From positions 7,068,001 to 7,132,000 of the forward strand of contig NZ_SNXU01000001.1 of NCBI RefSeq assembly GCF_004362515.1: DNA of 64,000 nucleotides. The letters are read 5' to 3'. Source of the stretch: Actinokineospora alba. GTDB taxonomy: Bacteria > Actinomycetota > Actinomycetes > Mycobacteriales > Pseudonocardiaceae. A program made the translations under genes and the position numbers. This document shows positions 18,259-26,604 of the stretch, piece by piece. The notes beneath the pieces were generated by a model. The model had not been told where the DNA came from. It did not search any database and saw only the letters and a list, made by a program, of their open reading frames with translations. Positions within the stretch are counted from its first letter, which is position 1; the number at the start of each line of letters is the position of its first letter.

Positions 18259-19437
18259 TCAGTACTGGTCCGGGGTCGCCGACGGCTTGCCGGGATCGCG
18301 GTCGTTGCCGCGGTCGGGGTTGTCGGTCGGCCAAGGGTTGCTTCTGGTGTCCCGGGTCTCGCCCGGGTTGGCCTCGTTGGACGGCACCAGCGTGTCGTTC
18401 TTGTCGATGATCACCATTCGGCCGTCCTTGACCGCCTGCTCGACCAGCGTCGCGAGTTCCTCGGGGCTGGCGTCCGGGTTGGCGCTCGCGATCTGGCGGC
18501 CGACTTCGTTGTTGTGCAAGTCCATGCCCACCGGGACGTGGTGACTCGACGGATTGCGTTCGTGGGCGGTGGCGAACTCGCCCGCCCACTGCTCGCCGTA
18601 CCGCTGTGTCATCAGCGCGTTCCAGTAGGCGTGTCGGAAGGCGTCCGCGTGCCCGTCGGTCAAGCCCTTGCCCTCGAACTTGCCTTCCGCGGTGTGCAGG
18701 GCGGTTTGCCGGATCTCGGCGAACTCCTTGAGTCCCATAAGTCCTTTGCGCGACTGGAGATCGTCGAGCAGCTTCGCCTCGGCCTCGGTGATCCGTTCCT
18801 TGTTGAAGCCCGCCCGTTCGGCGAGCCAGCCGGTCAGTCCGCTTGGCCACGTCGTCATGCCGTCGGTCTTGACCTGGTACTTCGCCAGCAGCTCGCGGTG
18901 GCGTTGCTCGTCGACGACACGGTCCTCGCCCGCTTCCGCGGCTGCTTCCAGCGTCGTGGCTCCCGCGTCGTCGATCTCGCCGGACAAGATGCGCTTGAGC
19001 ACGGAATTCAGATCGGTGTCGATCATGGCCGCTTGGGCCAAGAGGGCCTGCACCTCCACCTGCAGGATCGCGGCGGTGAGGAGTCCAGTGGCGTGTTCGG
19101 TCTTGACGACCTCGCCGTTCTCGATCCGGTAGCCGTTCCTCGTCGCGTGGTCCTCCGTCGCCTCCACGCCGCGGACCAGCTCCCGCACGGACAGCTCGGC
19201 GTCATCGATGACCTTCACCGCCGCGGACAGTCGGGCGGCGAGTTCCTCCAGCGCTTGGCGACGCGCGCGCAGGTCACTGTCGGCGGCTTCCGCCGCCTCC
19301 CCGGACCACTCGGCCGGCTTCGCACCGTCGAGCTCGTCCTGCAGGCCGACGACCAGCTTCGTCTGCGCGGCGAGCTGGTCACCGATCTGCCCGATGACGT
19401 CGGGCTGCCACTGCTTGATCTCGGACCACGTGGCCAT
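18259..19437 (-). CDS. WXG-type protein with C-terminal DUF6973 domain, candidate type VII effector
   Basis: 392 aa. The N-terminal 190 residues are a long helical hairpin with a WSG turn (Trp44-Ser-Gly46), as in WXG/LXG type VII substrates. Residues about 225-320 match DUF6973: GKGLTDGHADAFRHAYWNAL (His263, Asp265, Arg268, His269), AHERN (His292, Glu293) and MDLHNNEVGRQIA (Asp306, His308, Asn309-310). The clustered His/Asp/Glu look catalytic or metal-binding, but the activity is unknown. The tail (345-392) is Pro/Asn/Asp-rich. Its start overlaps the stop of the EspC-like gene (TGATG), and a lipoprotein gene follows after 2 bp. Confidence 0.8.
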   Translation of the reverse strand: MATWSEIKQWQPDVIGQIGDQLAAQTKLVVGLQDELDGAKPAEWSGEAAEAADSDLRARRQALEELAARLSAAVKVIDDAELSVRELVRGVEATEDHATRNGYRIENGEVVKTEHATGLLTAAILQVEVQALLAQAAMIDTDLNSVLKRILSGEIDDAGATTLEAAAEAGEDRVVDEQRHRELLAKYQVKTDGMTTWPSGLTGWLAERAGFNKERITEAEAKLLDDLQSRKGLMGLKEFAEIRQTALHTAEGKFEGKGLTDGHADAFRHAYWNALMTQRYGEQWAGEFATAHERNPSSHHVPVGMDLHNNEVGRQIASANPDASPEELATLVEQAVKDGRMVIIDKNDTLVPSNEANPGETRDTRSNPWPTDNPDRGNDRDPGKPSATPDQY

Positions 19438-19733
19438 CAGCGACCTTCCGTCCGGCCGAAGCCTTGCGCGGCGTCATCGTCTCGCGCCCGGTAACCATCG
19501 GCGGCCGTGGTCAGCGCGGTCGCGTAGGAGTCCATTCCCTCGGCCCATTTACCGCGGACGGCCTCCCAGTGCGGGCCGAGCGCACCCGCGGTCCCGGCGG
19601 ACTCCGTGCCCGGCAACGCCGCGGCGAGGTCCGCCACCTTGCCCAACTCCAGCTTGCGCACGACATCCGCGGCTTGCTTCGCGGCATCGGCCGCGGTACT
19701 CAGCGCTTCAGGATCGACCAGGAACCCCGTCAT
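19437..19733 (-). CDS. EspC-like small type VII secretion (ESX) protein
   Basis: 98 aa from the ATG at 19733, with GGGGAG directly upstream. Two predicted helices are joined by a Gly/Ala turn, and the C terminus has the YxxxD/E secretion motif (YRARD, 81-85). This is the pattern of the EspC/T7SS family (PF10824). It likely pairs with the next protein for export. It is first in a three-gene operon coupled by TGATG. The window contains no EccC or other secretion machinery genes, so export would depend on a system elsewhere. Confidence 0.75.
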   Translation of the reverse strand: MTGFLVDPEALSTAADAAKQAADVVRKLELGKVADLAAALPGTESAGTAGALGPHWEAVRGKWAEGMDSYATALTTAADGYRARDDDAAQGFGRTEGR

Positions 19734-19927
19734 CTCCCCACCCCCATCGCCGATCGAGGGTAGCAGCGACGCCGCAGGCCGTAACCGTGATTGCAGACGA
19801 GATGGGTGATCGAATACGCCGAACAAGTTGTTTCAAGGGCAGACCGAGCAAGGGCCGTCCCCGTCGAACATCACGAGCAAGCCGGGCAGGCCACAGCACT
19901 CCCGTGACGGGCGCTCATCCGCTGACC

Positions 19928-20431
19928 TCAGGACTTGGCGCGGGCCGGGTCGGCCATCGGCACGATGTGTTTCTCACCGAGTCGGGTGACGACCGCCAGT
20001 GGCTTGCTCAGCACCGACACCAGTCGGGCGATGGCGGGCCTGCCCTGCTTGCGCAACAACAGCGGTCCGATCTTCCCCATGATCTCCGTCGCCGCCGGCA
20101 GCGGCCTGCCGAACAGGGTCAGCTCGGTGATCAGCCCGTTCTCGTCGAACCGAAGCAGCTGTGCCTCCTCCAGTTCCTCCCGCCCACAACGCCCATGAAA
20201 GAACAGAGCGCGAGTCGAATCGTCGCCCACCTCGGTGTGGAACTTGATGTCGCTGATCACCGTGAAAGCGGCGGCCATCATCGCGGAGACCTGGTCGGGG
20301 CCGGTGAAGCGGAATCGGGCGGTCAGCGGCGAGATGACCGTGACGGTCGGGGCGAGCAGTGGCCGAACCGCGTCAGCGTCGGCGTTTTCGGCTGCCGCGC
20401 GCCAGGTGGCTGTGGTCTGGTCGGTGGTCAT
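19928..20431 (-). CDS. SnoaL-like/NTF2 fold protein
   Basis: 167 aa. TTATWRAAAENADADAVRPLLA is the helical start of SnoaL-like proteins; the central strands (ALFFHGRCGREELEEAQLLRF, then ITELTLFGRPLPAA) follow the same fold. The C-terminal 50 residues are a basic helical extension. The function is unknown. It lies on the same strand as, and 16 bp after, the SRPBCC gene, and may be its operon partner. Confidence 0.75.
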   Translation of the reverse strand: MTTDQTTATWRAAAENADADAVRPLLAPTVTVISPLTARFRFTGPDQVSAMMAAAFTVISDIKFHTEVGDDSTRALFFHGRCGREELEEAQLLRFDENGLITELTLFGRPLPAATEIMGKIGPLLLRKQGRPAIARLVSVLSKPLAVVTRLGEKHIVPMADPARAKS

Positions 20432-20447
20432 GGCCGACGGTACCGAG

Positions 20448-20909
20448 TCAGGCCACCGTGGCGTCGGCGAACTGGGTCAGGATGAGGGGCCAGCCGCGTT
20501 CGGAGTCGACTGCGGTTTGGATGTCTTCGCCTGCTTCGCCGTGGCGTTCGAGGTGGCGGTGTTCGAGTTCCACGCGGGTCGTGTCCGGGCCCTCGGGGAT
20601 GAAGCGCACCTCGACCTCGCTGGCGCGGGCCGTATCCGGGTCGTACGTCCAGTCGCCCTGCAGGTTCCAGGTCAGGACGAAACGGTCGTGCGGGTCGTAG
20701 GCGAGCACCGAGCCCCAGTCGCATTCGGCGCCGTCCTGGCCGCGTTCGAACCAGCCGCCGCCGGGTTTGGGTTCGATGACGATGTCGGCGAAAGCGCCGT
20801 CACCGATGTGGTGGTCGGCGGGCCACCACGTGCCCATCTTCGTGGCGAACACGGTGAACGCGCGCTCCTGCGTGGCCTTCACGATGATCGACTTCTGGAC
20901 CGGCGTCAC
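20448..20909 (-). CDS. SRPBCC (AHSA1-type) domain protein
   Basis: 153 aa from the GTG at 20909, which overlaps the stop of the ArsR gene (GTGA) and uses GAGGAGAA as RBS. VQKSIIVKATQERAFTVFATKM, the central GGGWFERGQDG and the ending GWPLILTQFADA are typical of activator-of-Hsp90-like START-fold proteins. The common actinobacterial pair of an ArsR repressor and a SRPBCC protein is seen here. The ligand is unknown. Confidence 0.9.
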   Translation of the reverse strand: MTPVQKSIIVKATQERAFTVFATKMGTWWPADHHIGDGAFADIVIEPKPGGGWFERGQDGAECDWGSVLAYDPHDRFVLTWNLQGDWTYDPDTARASEVEVRFIPEGPDTTRVELEHRHLERHGEAGEDIQTAVDSERGWPLILTQFADATVA

Positions 20910-21208
20910 TTCTCCTCCTCGACAGCGGCCGCGAAGGCCGCCAATGCCTTGTCCCACAACTGATCGAGATAACCACGCAACGCCGCGACGCCCGCCGGGT
21001 CGACCCGGTAGCGCCTGCGGGTGCCCTCGGCGTGGTCGACGACCAAGCCCGCGTCCTTGAGCACCTTGAGGTGCTGCGACACCGCGGGCCTGCTCACCGG
21101 CAGCTCGGCCGCCAGTTCGCCCACCGCGCGCGGCCGCTCTACGAGCAGTTCGAACACCGCCCGCCGGGTCGGGTCGGTGAGGGCCGCGAAGGCTGCTTGG
21201 TAAGTCAC
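20906..21208 (-). CDS. ArsR family winged-helix regulator
   Basis: 100 aa from the GTG at 21208; the longer frame to 21316 would cover the next gene's promoter. FAALTDPTRRAVFELLVERP, VGELAAELPVSRPAVSQHLK and LKDAGLVVDHAEGTRRRYRV form the full winged helix. No metal-binding Cys pair is present, so it belongs to the metal-independent group often found with SRPBCC proteins. A 7-bp inverted repeat just upstream is its likely operator. Confidence 0.93.
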   Translation of the reverse strand: MTYQAAFAALTDPTRRAVFELLVERPRAVGELAAELPVSRPAVSQHLKVLKDAGLVVDHAEGTRRRYRVDPAGVAALRGYLDQLWDKALAAFAAAVEEEK

Positions 21209-21214
21209 CACGAA

Positions 21215-21234
21215 CGGTAAGTTACGCCTTACCG
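21215..21234. promoter_or_regulatory. Probable ArsR operator
   Basis: CGGTAAG-6-CTTACCG, a perfect 7-bp inverted repeat, 6 bp before the ArsR start and 80 bp before the divergent HtrA-like gene. Confidence 0.6.
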
Positions 21235-21314
21235 AGGTGCCGGTCAACGGTTTCTTGGCCAATCCCTCGCCATTCCACAGGTTCCTCATATCCGCCGGGC
21301 AGAACCTTGGAGCC

Positions 21315-22127
21315 ATGAACCAGTACCCGCCGCTCTACACCCACCCCCAGCCGCCGCGTGGCCGCGTCAAGCGCGGCGCGGTCGCCCTCGTCGCCGCGTC
21401 CGTGCTGGGCGCGGGCGCCCTCGGCGGCGTGGCGGGCGCGCTGATCGGGACCGACCACCCCTCCTCGCTGCACCCGACCATCGCCCAGAACGCGTCGGGC
21501 AACACACCCACCGACATCACGGCGACGGTCGCCAAGGTGATGCCGAGTGTCGTGCAAGTCGGTGTGCGGACCGTGAACTCCCAAGGCGTCGGGTCCGGCG
21601 TCATCCTCAGTGCCGACGGACGCATCCTGACCAACAACCACGTGGTCGCGGGCGCCCGCGAGATCATGGTGACCTTCGCCGACGGCAAGACCGCCCAGGC
21701 CGAGGTGCTCGGCGCCGACCCGGGCGCTGATCTCGCGCTGCTGCAAGCCAAAGACGTCTCCGGACTCACCCCGGCGACCCTGGGCGACTCCGGCGACCTG
21801 AAGGTCGGCGACGAGGTCATCGCGATCGGCTCGCCCGCCGGTCTACAAGGGACGGTCACGACCGGCATCGTCAGCGCCCTCGACCGTGACGTGTCGATCC
21901 CCAACCGGGGCTCGCAAGGCGCTTCGTACAAGGCGATCCAGACCGACGCGTCGATCAACCAGGGCAACTCCGGCGGCCCGCTGTTCGACACCGCGGGTCG
22001 GGTCATCGGGATCAACTCGGCGATCTACTCCCCCGTCTCCGGCACCGACGGATCGGCCGGGAGCGTGGGCATCGGGTTCAGCATCCCGATCGACGCGGTG
22101 AAGTCCGTGCTGGAGAAGATCGAGTGA
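21315..22127 (+). CDS. Membrane-anchored HtrA/S1C-like serine protease without PDZ domain
   Basis: 270 aa. A short cytoplasmic Pro-rich part, an anchor helix (about 21-45) and a trypsin-like domain facing outward. Catalytic His109 (TNNHVV), Asp139 (GADLALL) and Ser219 (NQGNSGGPLFD). GVGSGVILSADG and VIAIGSPAGL are DegP/HtrA signatures. It stops after the protease domain (FSIPIDAVKSVLEKIE), where family members usually continue into a PDZ domain. The ATG at 21315 is the natural start, with TGGAG close upstream. Expected role: cell-envelope protein quality control. Confidence 0.9.
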   Translation: MNQYPPLYTHPQPPRGRVKRGAVALVAASVLGAGALGGVAGALIGTDHPSSLHPTIAQNASGNTPTDITATVAKVMPSVVQVGVRTVNSQGVGSGVILSADGRILTNNHVVAGAREIMVTFADGKTAQAEVLGADPGADLALLQAKDVSGLTPATLGDSGDLKVGDEVIAIGSPAGLQGTVTTGIVSALDRDVSIPNRGSQGASYKAIQTDASINQGNSGGPLFDTAGRVIGINSAIYSPVSGTDGSAGSVGIGFSIPIDAVKSVLEKIE

Positions 22128-22130
22128 CAC

Positions 22131-22175
22131 CACGCACCGGGCGGGCCACGTGGGCCGTGGCCCGCACGGTGCGTG
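22131..22175. terminator. Bidirectional terminator hairpin
   Basis: An outer stem CACGCACCG/CGGTGCGTG and inner stem GCGGGCCAC/GTGGCCCGC stack with a 7-nt loop. It fills the 50-bp gap between the convergent HtrA-like and mmsA genes and should stop both. Confidence 0.8.
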
Positions 22176-22177
22176 TC

Positions 22178-23671
22178 CTACACGTTGCGCGGAAAACCGA
22201 GGTTGACGCCGCCGTGTGAGGGATCGAGCCACCGACTGGTGACCACTTTCGTCCTGGTGAAGAAGTGGATGCCGTCGGGGCCGTAGGCGTGGGTGTCGCC
22301 GAAGAGGGAGTCTTTCCAGCCGCCGAACGAGTAGTAGCCCACGGGCACCGGGATCGGCACGTTCACGCCGACCATGCCGATCTCCACCTCGTGCTGGAAC
22401 CGCCGGGCCGCGCCGCCGTCGTTGGTGAAGATCGCCGTCCCGTTGCCATACGGGTTGGCGTTGACCAGCTCGACAGCGTCCTCATAGGTCGGGACGCGGA
22501 CCACGGACAGCACTGGACCGAAGATCTCGTCTTGGTAGAGCGCCATTCCCGGTTCGACATGGTCGAACAATGTCGGCCCGAGCCAGAATCCCTCGGGTTC
22601 GCCATCGATCTCGTGCTCACGGCCGTCGACGACCAACTCGGCGCCTTCGCCGGTTCCGCTGTCCACATAGGACGTCACCTTGTCCCGATGGGCCGCGGTG
22701 ACCAGCGGACCCATCTCACAGCCAGGCCGCCTGCCGTCGCCGACCTTCAGTTTCGCGATCCGTTCGCGGATGCGCCCCACGAGATCGTCGCCCACGGGGT
22801 CGACGGCGACGACGACCGACACGGCCATGCACCGCTCCCCCGCCGACCCGAAGCCCGCCGACACGGCCGCGTCCGCGGCGAGATCGAGGTCGGAGTCGGG
22901 CAGCACGACCATGTGGTTCTTGGCCCCGCCCAACGCCTGCACGCGCTTGCCGTGCCGGGTCCCGGTTTCGTAGACGTAGCGGGCGATCGGGGTCGAGCCG
23001 ACGAACGAGATCGCCCGCACGTCGCGGTGTTCGAGCAGGCCGTCGACCGCGACCTTGTCGCCGTGCAGCACGTTCAGCGCGCCGTCGGGCAGACCGGCCT
23101 CGGCGAACAGCTCGGCGATGAAGTAGGCCGCCGACGGGTCCTTCTCACTCGGCTTGAGGACCACGGTGTTGCCGCACGCCAAGGCGTTCGGCACAAACCA
23201 CAGCGGCACCATCGCCGGGAAGTTGAACGGCGAGATCACCCCGACCACGCCCAGCGGCTGGCGCAGCGAGTACACGTCGACCCGGGTGGAGACGTTCTCG
23301 CTGTACCCGCCTTTGAGGAGGGTGGGCACCCCGCAGGCGAACTCGACCGCCTCCATCGCGCGCTGCACTTCGCCCGCCGCGTCGTCGGTCACCTTGCCGT
23401 GTTCGGCCGTGACCAGATCGACCAGCTCCCGCTTCCGGGCGTTGAGCAGTTCGCGAAATCCGAAAAGGACAGACGTTCGAGCCGCCAGCGAGGCGTCCCG
23501 CCATTCCACGGAGGCCGTGCGCGCCGCCGAGACGGCCGCCTCGATCTCCGTGGACCCCGCGAAATCGACGTGGGCGGCGACCTGTCCGGTCGCCGGGTCG
23601 AAGACCTCGCCGAAGCGGTCGGTGTCGCCCGACCACGGCTTGCCATCGATCCAGTGGCTGATCCTGCGCAT
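22178..23671 (-). CDS. mmsA: CoA-acylating methylmalonate-semialdehyde dehydrogenase
   Basis: 497 aa, the family length. HWIDGKPW start, ISPFNFPAMVPLWF (NAD-binding turn), VGSTPIARYVYETG and GSAGERCMAVSVVV with the catalytic Cys. The GERCMA motif separates MmsA from ordinary aldehyde dehydrogenases. It converts methylmalonate or malonate semialdehyde with CoA and NAD+ to propionyl- or acetyl-CoA and CO2. The start overlaps the aminotransferase stop (TGATG). Together they would turn beta-alanine into acetyl-CoA, the end of reductive pyrimidine breakdown encoded at 31-36 kb. Confidence 0.93.
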   Translation of the reverse strand: MRRISHWIDGKPWSGDTDRFGEVFDPATGQVAAHVDFAGSTEIEAAVSAARTASVEWRDASLAARTSVLFGFRELLNARKRELVDLVTAEHGKVTDDAAGEVQRAMEAVEFACGVPTLLKGGYSENVSTRVDVYSLRQPLGVVGVISPFNFPAMVPLWFVPNALACGNTVVLKPSEKDPSAAYFIAELFAEAGLPDGALNVLHGDKVAVDGLLEHRDVRAISFVGSTPIARYVYETGTRHGKRVQALGGAKNHMVVLPDSDLDLAADAAVSAGFGSAGERCMAVSVVVAVDPVGDDLVGRIRERIAKLKVGDGRRPGCEMGPLVTAAHRDKVTSYVDSGTGEGAELVVDGREHEIDGEPEGFWLGPTLFDHVEPGMALYQDEIFGPVLSVVRVPTYEDAVELVNANPYGNGTAIFTNDGGAARRFQHEVEIGMVGVNVPIPVPVGYYSFGGWKDSLFGDTHAYGPDGIHFFTRTKVVTSRWLDPSHGGVNLGFPRNV

Positions 23672-24981
23672 CAGCTCACCCCGCCCGGCACCGCGGCGAT
23701 GGACTCGCCGAGCACGTCGAGGGCTTCGTCGACTTCGTCCTCCGTCAGCGTCATGGGCGGCGCCAAACGGATGACATTGTTGTGCAGCCCGCCTTTTCCG
23801 ACGAGCAGTCCGCGCGCACGCGTCTCCTCCAGCACCCGCACGGCGGCTTTCGGGTTGGGGTCCTTCCCTCCCGGCACCACGAACTCGATGCCGATCATCA
23901 GCCCCTTGCCCCGGACATCACCGACAAGCGGGTTGCGCGTGGCGATGTCGTGGAGCCCCTCGGACAGGCGCAGCCCGAGCTTGGCCGCGTTCGCCTGCAA
24001 GTCGTTGTCCAGGATGTAGTCGAGCACGGCGTTGGCGCCCGCGGTGGCCACCGGGTTGCCGCCGAAGGTCGAGATCGAGTTGGCCGTCAGGCAGTCCATG
24101 ACGTCCGGACGCGCGACCAGACCGCCGATGGCCAGGCCGTTGCCCAGCCCCTTGGCGAACGTCATCATGTCCGGCATGACGCCGTGGGCCTGCATGCCCC
24201 AGAAGTGCTCGCCCGTGCGGCCCCAGCCGGTCTGCACCTCGTCGGAGACCAGCAGGATGCCGTACTCGTCGAGGATCTCCTTGTACGCCTTGAACAATCC
24301 GTCCGGTGGAACGCAGAACCCGCCCACCCCTTGGATGGGCTCGGCGATCATGCACGCGACGTCGCCGGAAGTAGTGGTCTGCAACACTTCCCGGAGGTCG
24401 TCGGCGCACGCCCGGATGTAGTCCACATCGGACAGCTGACCGAACGGACTGCGGTAGCGGTATCCGCCCTGGGCGTAGCTGACCTTGACCGGGGAGAGCG
24501 AGCTGGCCGACCAGCCGCGGTTGCCGGTGATGCCCACGGTGGCGAACGCGCGGCCGTGGTAGGAGTTGCGGATCGCCAGGACCTGGTTGCTGCGGCGGAA
24601 CTGGGTGGCCAGCATCAGCGCAGTCTCGTTGGCCTCGGTGCCGGAGTTGGTGAAGAACACCTTCGCGTCCGGGATGCCGGACAGCTTGGCGATCTTCTCG
24701 GCCAGCTCCACCTGCCCGCGGATCAGGTACAGCGTCGAGGTGTGCAGCACGCCGGTGTCGAGCTGGCGGCGGATCGCGTCGCTGATCTCGGCGACGTCGT
24801 AGCCGATGGCGTTGGTCAGGATGCCGGCGAAGAAGTCGAGGTAGGTGGCGCCCGTCGAGTCGGTGACGCGCCTGCCCTCGGCGCGCACGAGCTCGATCGG
24901 CTCGTCGTAGTAGAGGGCGAGCCACGACGGCAGGACGGCGCGGTGACGGTCGATCAGCTGGTTCTGCTCGAGGTCGGCCAT
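23671..24981 (-). CDS. Class III omega-aminotransferase (beta-alanine/GABA type)
   Basis: 436 aa. PLP-fold type I class III features: FFTNSGTEANETALMLAT, YHGRAFATVGITG, GILLVSDEVQTGWGRTG and the PLP lysine in FAKGLGNGLAIGG. AGT2/beta-alanine transaminase-like rather than acetylornithine-like. Coupled to mmsA by TGATG, which points to an amine whose aldehyde product is malonate or methylmalonate semialdehyde, that is beta-alanine or 3-aminoisobutyrate. A 12-bp inverted repeat upstream (25019-25062) shares a 10-mer with the permease/dihydropyrimidinase operon. Confidence 0.9.
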   Translation of the reverse strand: MADLEQNQLIDRHRAVLPSWLALYYDEPIELVRAEGRRVTDSTGATYLDFFAGILTNAIGYDVAEISDAIRRQLDTGVLHTSTLYLIRGQVELAEKIAKLSGIPDAKVFFTNSGTEANETALMLATQFRRSNQVLAIRNSYHGRAFATVGITGNRGWSASSLSPVKVSYAQGGYRYRSPFGQLSDVDYIRACADDLREVLQTTTSGDVACMIAEPIQGVGGFCVPPDGLFKAYKEILDEYGILLVSDEVQTGWGRTGEHFWGMQAHGVMPDMMTFAKGLGNGLAIGGLVARPDVMDCLTANSISTFGGNPVATAGANAVLDYILDNDLQANAAKLGLRLSEGLHDIATRNPLVGDVRGKGLMIGIEFVVPGGKDPNPKAAVRVLEETRARGLLVGKGGLHNNVIRLAPPMTLTEDEVDEALDVLGESIAAVPGGVS

Positions 24982-25018
24982 GCCCGCGAGTCTGGTCGGC
25001 GACCGGCGCCGACACCAT

Positions 25019-25062
25019 GGTCACTGTGTATCGGCGATGCCGGATGGCGCTACACAGTGACC
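25019..25062. promoter_or_regulatory. Dyad GGTCACTGTGTA-20-TACACAGTGACC, probable operator
   Basis: A perfect 12-bp inverted repeat with a 20-bp spacer, starting 38 bp before the aminotransferase start codon. The 10-mer ACACAGTGAC recurs at 31289-31298 before the NCS1 permease. Position and recurrence indicate a regulator site for pyrimidine or beta-alanine catabolism. Confidence 0.7.
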
Positions 25063-25171
25063 ACCGGCACCCTCGCCTGGTGGCAAAGCCGATTCGCGAT
25101 TCTGTCACCGTTTTCCGAAGTCCCGGGATTCGCCGGACGCTCGCGTGGAACTCGGTCACAGTGGTCAGGTG

Positions 25172-26308
25172 ATGATCACCCAGCTCCGGCTGTCGAGACC
25201 GGTGGTCGCGGCCCTGGCGCCCGCCGCGGTGTACCTCGCCGTCCGGCTCACCGGGCTGCTGATGCTCGCCGTGTTCGCCGAGTTCCACGACGAGAAGCTG
25301 ACGGACATCCTGCGGGCGTGGGACGGGAACTGGTACCTGACGATCGCCGAGAACGGCTACGAGCGGGTGCCGAAGGAGTTCGTCGACGCCTTCGGCAACC
25401 ACACGACGCACACCGCGATGGCGTTCTTCCCGGGATTCCCGTTCATCCTGCGCGCGGTCGCCGCGGCCACCGGGACCAGCCAGTTCGCCGCGGCCCTGAT
25501 CGTCAACGTCGTCGCGGGCATCGCCGCCGCCTACGCCATCGCCCGGATCGGACGGAGGCTCACGGGTGGCGGAGGTCTCCTGCTGGTCGCCCTGTGGGCC
25601 GGGGCGCCCATGGCGATCACCCTGTCGATGACGTACACCGAAGCCCTGTTCACCGCGTTCGCCGCGTGGGCGCTGGTGTCGGTCCTGGAGCGGCACTGGG
25701 TGGAGGCGGGCTGCTACGCGGTCGGCGCGGGCCTGATCCGCCCCACCGCCACCGTCATCGTGGGCGTGGTGTGCCTGGCGGCGCTCCTGGCGCTGCGGAC
25801 CGAACGGCGGTGGGAGGTCGTGGTCGGCGGTCTGCTCGCCCCACTGGGCCTGGTCGGCTACTGGGGCTACGTCGCCGCCCAGACCGGGAAGCTCGGTGGC
25901 TGGTGGCAGATCCAGCGGGAGGGCTGGAACTCCCAGTTCGACTGGGGGGTGTCGAGCTTCTCCTTCGCCACCCGCATCCTGGCCGACGGCCAGGTGGTGA
26001 TGGACCTGCTGATCGTGCTGATCCTGCTGGGCGCGGTGGCGCTGACGGCGGTGAGCGCGCTCAGCGGGCGGGTGCCGTGGCCGCTGGTCCTGTATGGGGC
26101 GGGGATCGTGGCGGTGACGATCGGGTCGGACGGGATGATGGCGTCGAAACCCCGGATGCTGGTGCCCGCGTTCGTGCTGCTCATCCCGATCGCGGTGGCC
26201 TTGGCCGGCCGGTCGAGGGTGACGAAGCTGGCGTGGACGACCACCTTCGTCCTGTTCGGCTCCTGGTTCAGCGCGTACAGCCTCACGGCGTGGCACTACA
26301 CGATCTAG
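25172..26308 (+). CDS. Polytopic membrane protein, PIG-V-like mannosyltransferase type
   Basis: 378 aa from the ATG at 25172 (a GTG at 25145 is also in frame). About nine hydrophobic helices. The first loop holds ILRAWDGNWYLTIAENGYER followed by MAFFPGFPFILR, the WDGxWY...G(Y/H) and FFPxxP motifs of PIG-V/GT-C membrane mannosyltransferases, which use polyprenyl-phosphate-mannose outside the membrane. Substrate unknown; cell-wall glycan or protein mannosylation are possible. It stands alone. Confidence 0.75.
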   Translation: MITQLRLSRPVVAALAPAAVYLAVRLTGLLMLAVFAEFHDEKLTDILRAWDGNWYLTIAENGYERVPKEFVDAFGNHTTHTAMAFFPGFPFILRAVAAATGTSQFAAALIVNVVAGIAAAYAIARIGRRLTGGGGLLLVALWAGAPMAITLSMTYTEALFTAFAAWALVSVLERHWVEAGCYAVGAGLIRPTATVIVGVVCLAALLALRTERRWEVVVGGLLAPLGLVGYWGYVAAQTGKLGGWWQIQREGWNSQFDWGVSSFSFATRILADGQVVMDLLIVLILLGAVALTAVSALSGRVPWPLVLYGAGIVAVTIGSDGMMASKPRMLVPAFVLLIPIAVALAGRSRVTKLAWTTTFVLFGSWFSAYSLTAWHYTI

Positions 26309-26347
26309 CCCTGGCGGCTCGGGAGCGACGGGTAGACCATGTTCCGT

Positions 26348-26604
26348 ATGGAGCCGACAGCCGATGATCGGGCGGGCTGCTCCGATCGAGCATCGCTGGG
26401 CGAGCTATTGGCTCGCCATCGGCACGAAGTCCTCGCTCGGTCGACATCGTTCCGACCCGAATGCTCAAACCACACTTAAGATCGTCCGCGCTCTCCGACG
26501 CGCTGGAGCTCTGCCTGGCCCCGCACGGCGATTCCCGACCCGGATTCGTGAATCTCGTCGACCGCCTGCGGCAGACCGCGACCGGCCCCGAGAGCACGAA
26601 CTAG
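26348..26604 (+). other. Gap with two small overlapping open frames, uncertain
   Basis: An ATG frame of 43 codons (26348-26479) is followed by one of 47 codons in another frame (26461-26604) with protein-like content (LSDALELCLAPHGDSRPG, then FVNLVDRLRQTATGPESTN). They could be a single short gene broken by a frameshift or chance frames. No RBS precedes the second. It ends overlapping the stop of the convergent TPM-domain gene. Confidence 0.25.

Noticed and set aside
21237..21314. Longer start for the HtrA-like protease
   Set aside because: It would overlap the ArsR operator region and add 26 residues with no signal; the ATG at 21315 starts the normal Pro-rich cytoplasmic part.
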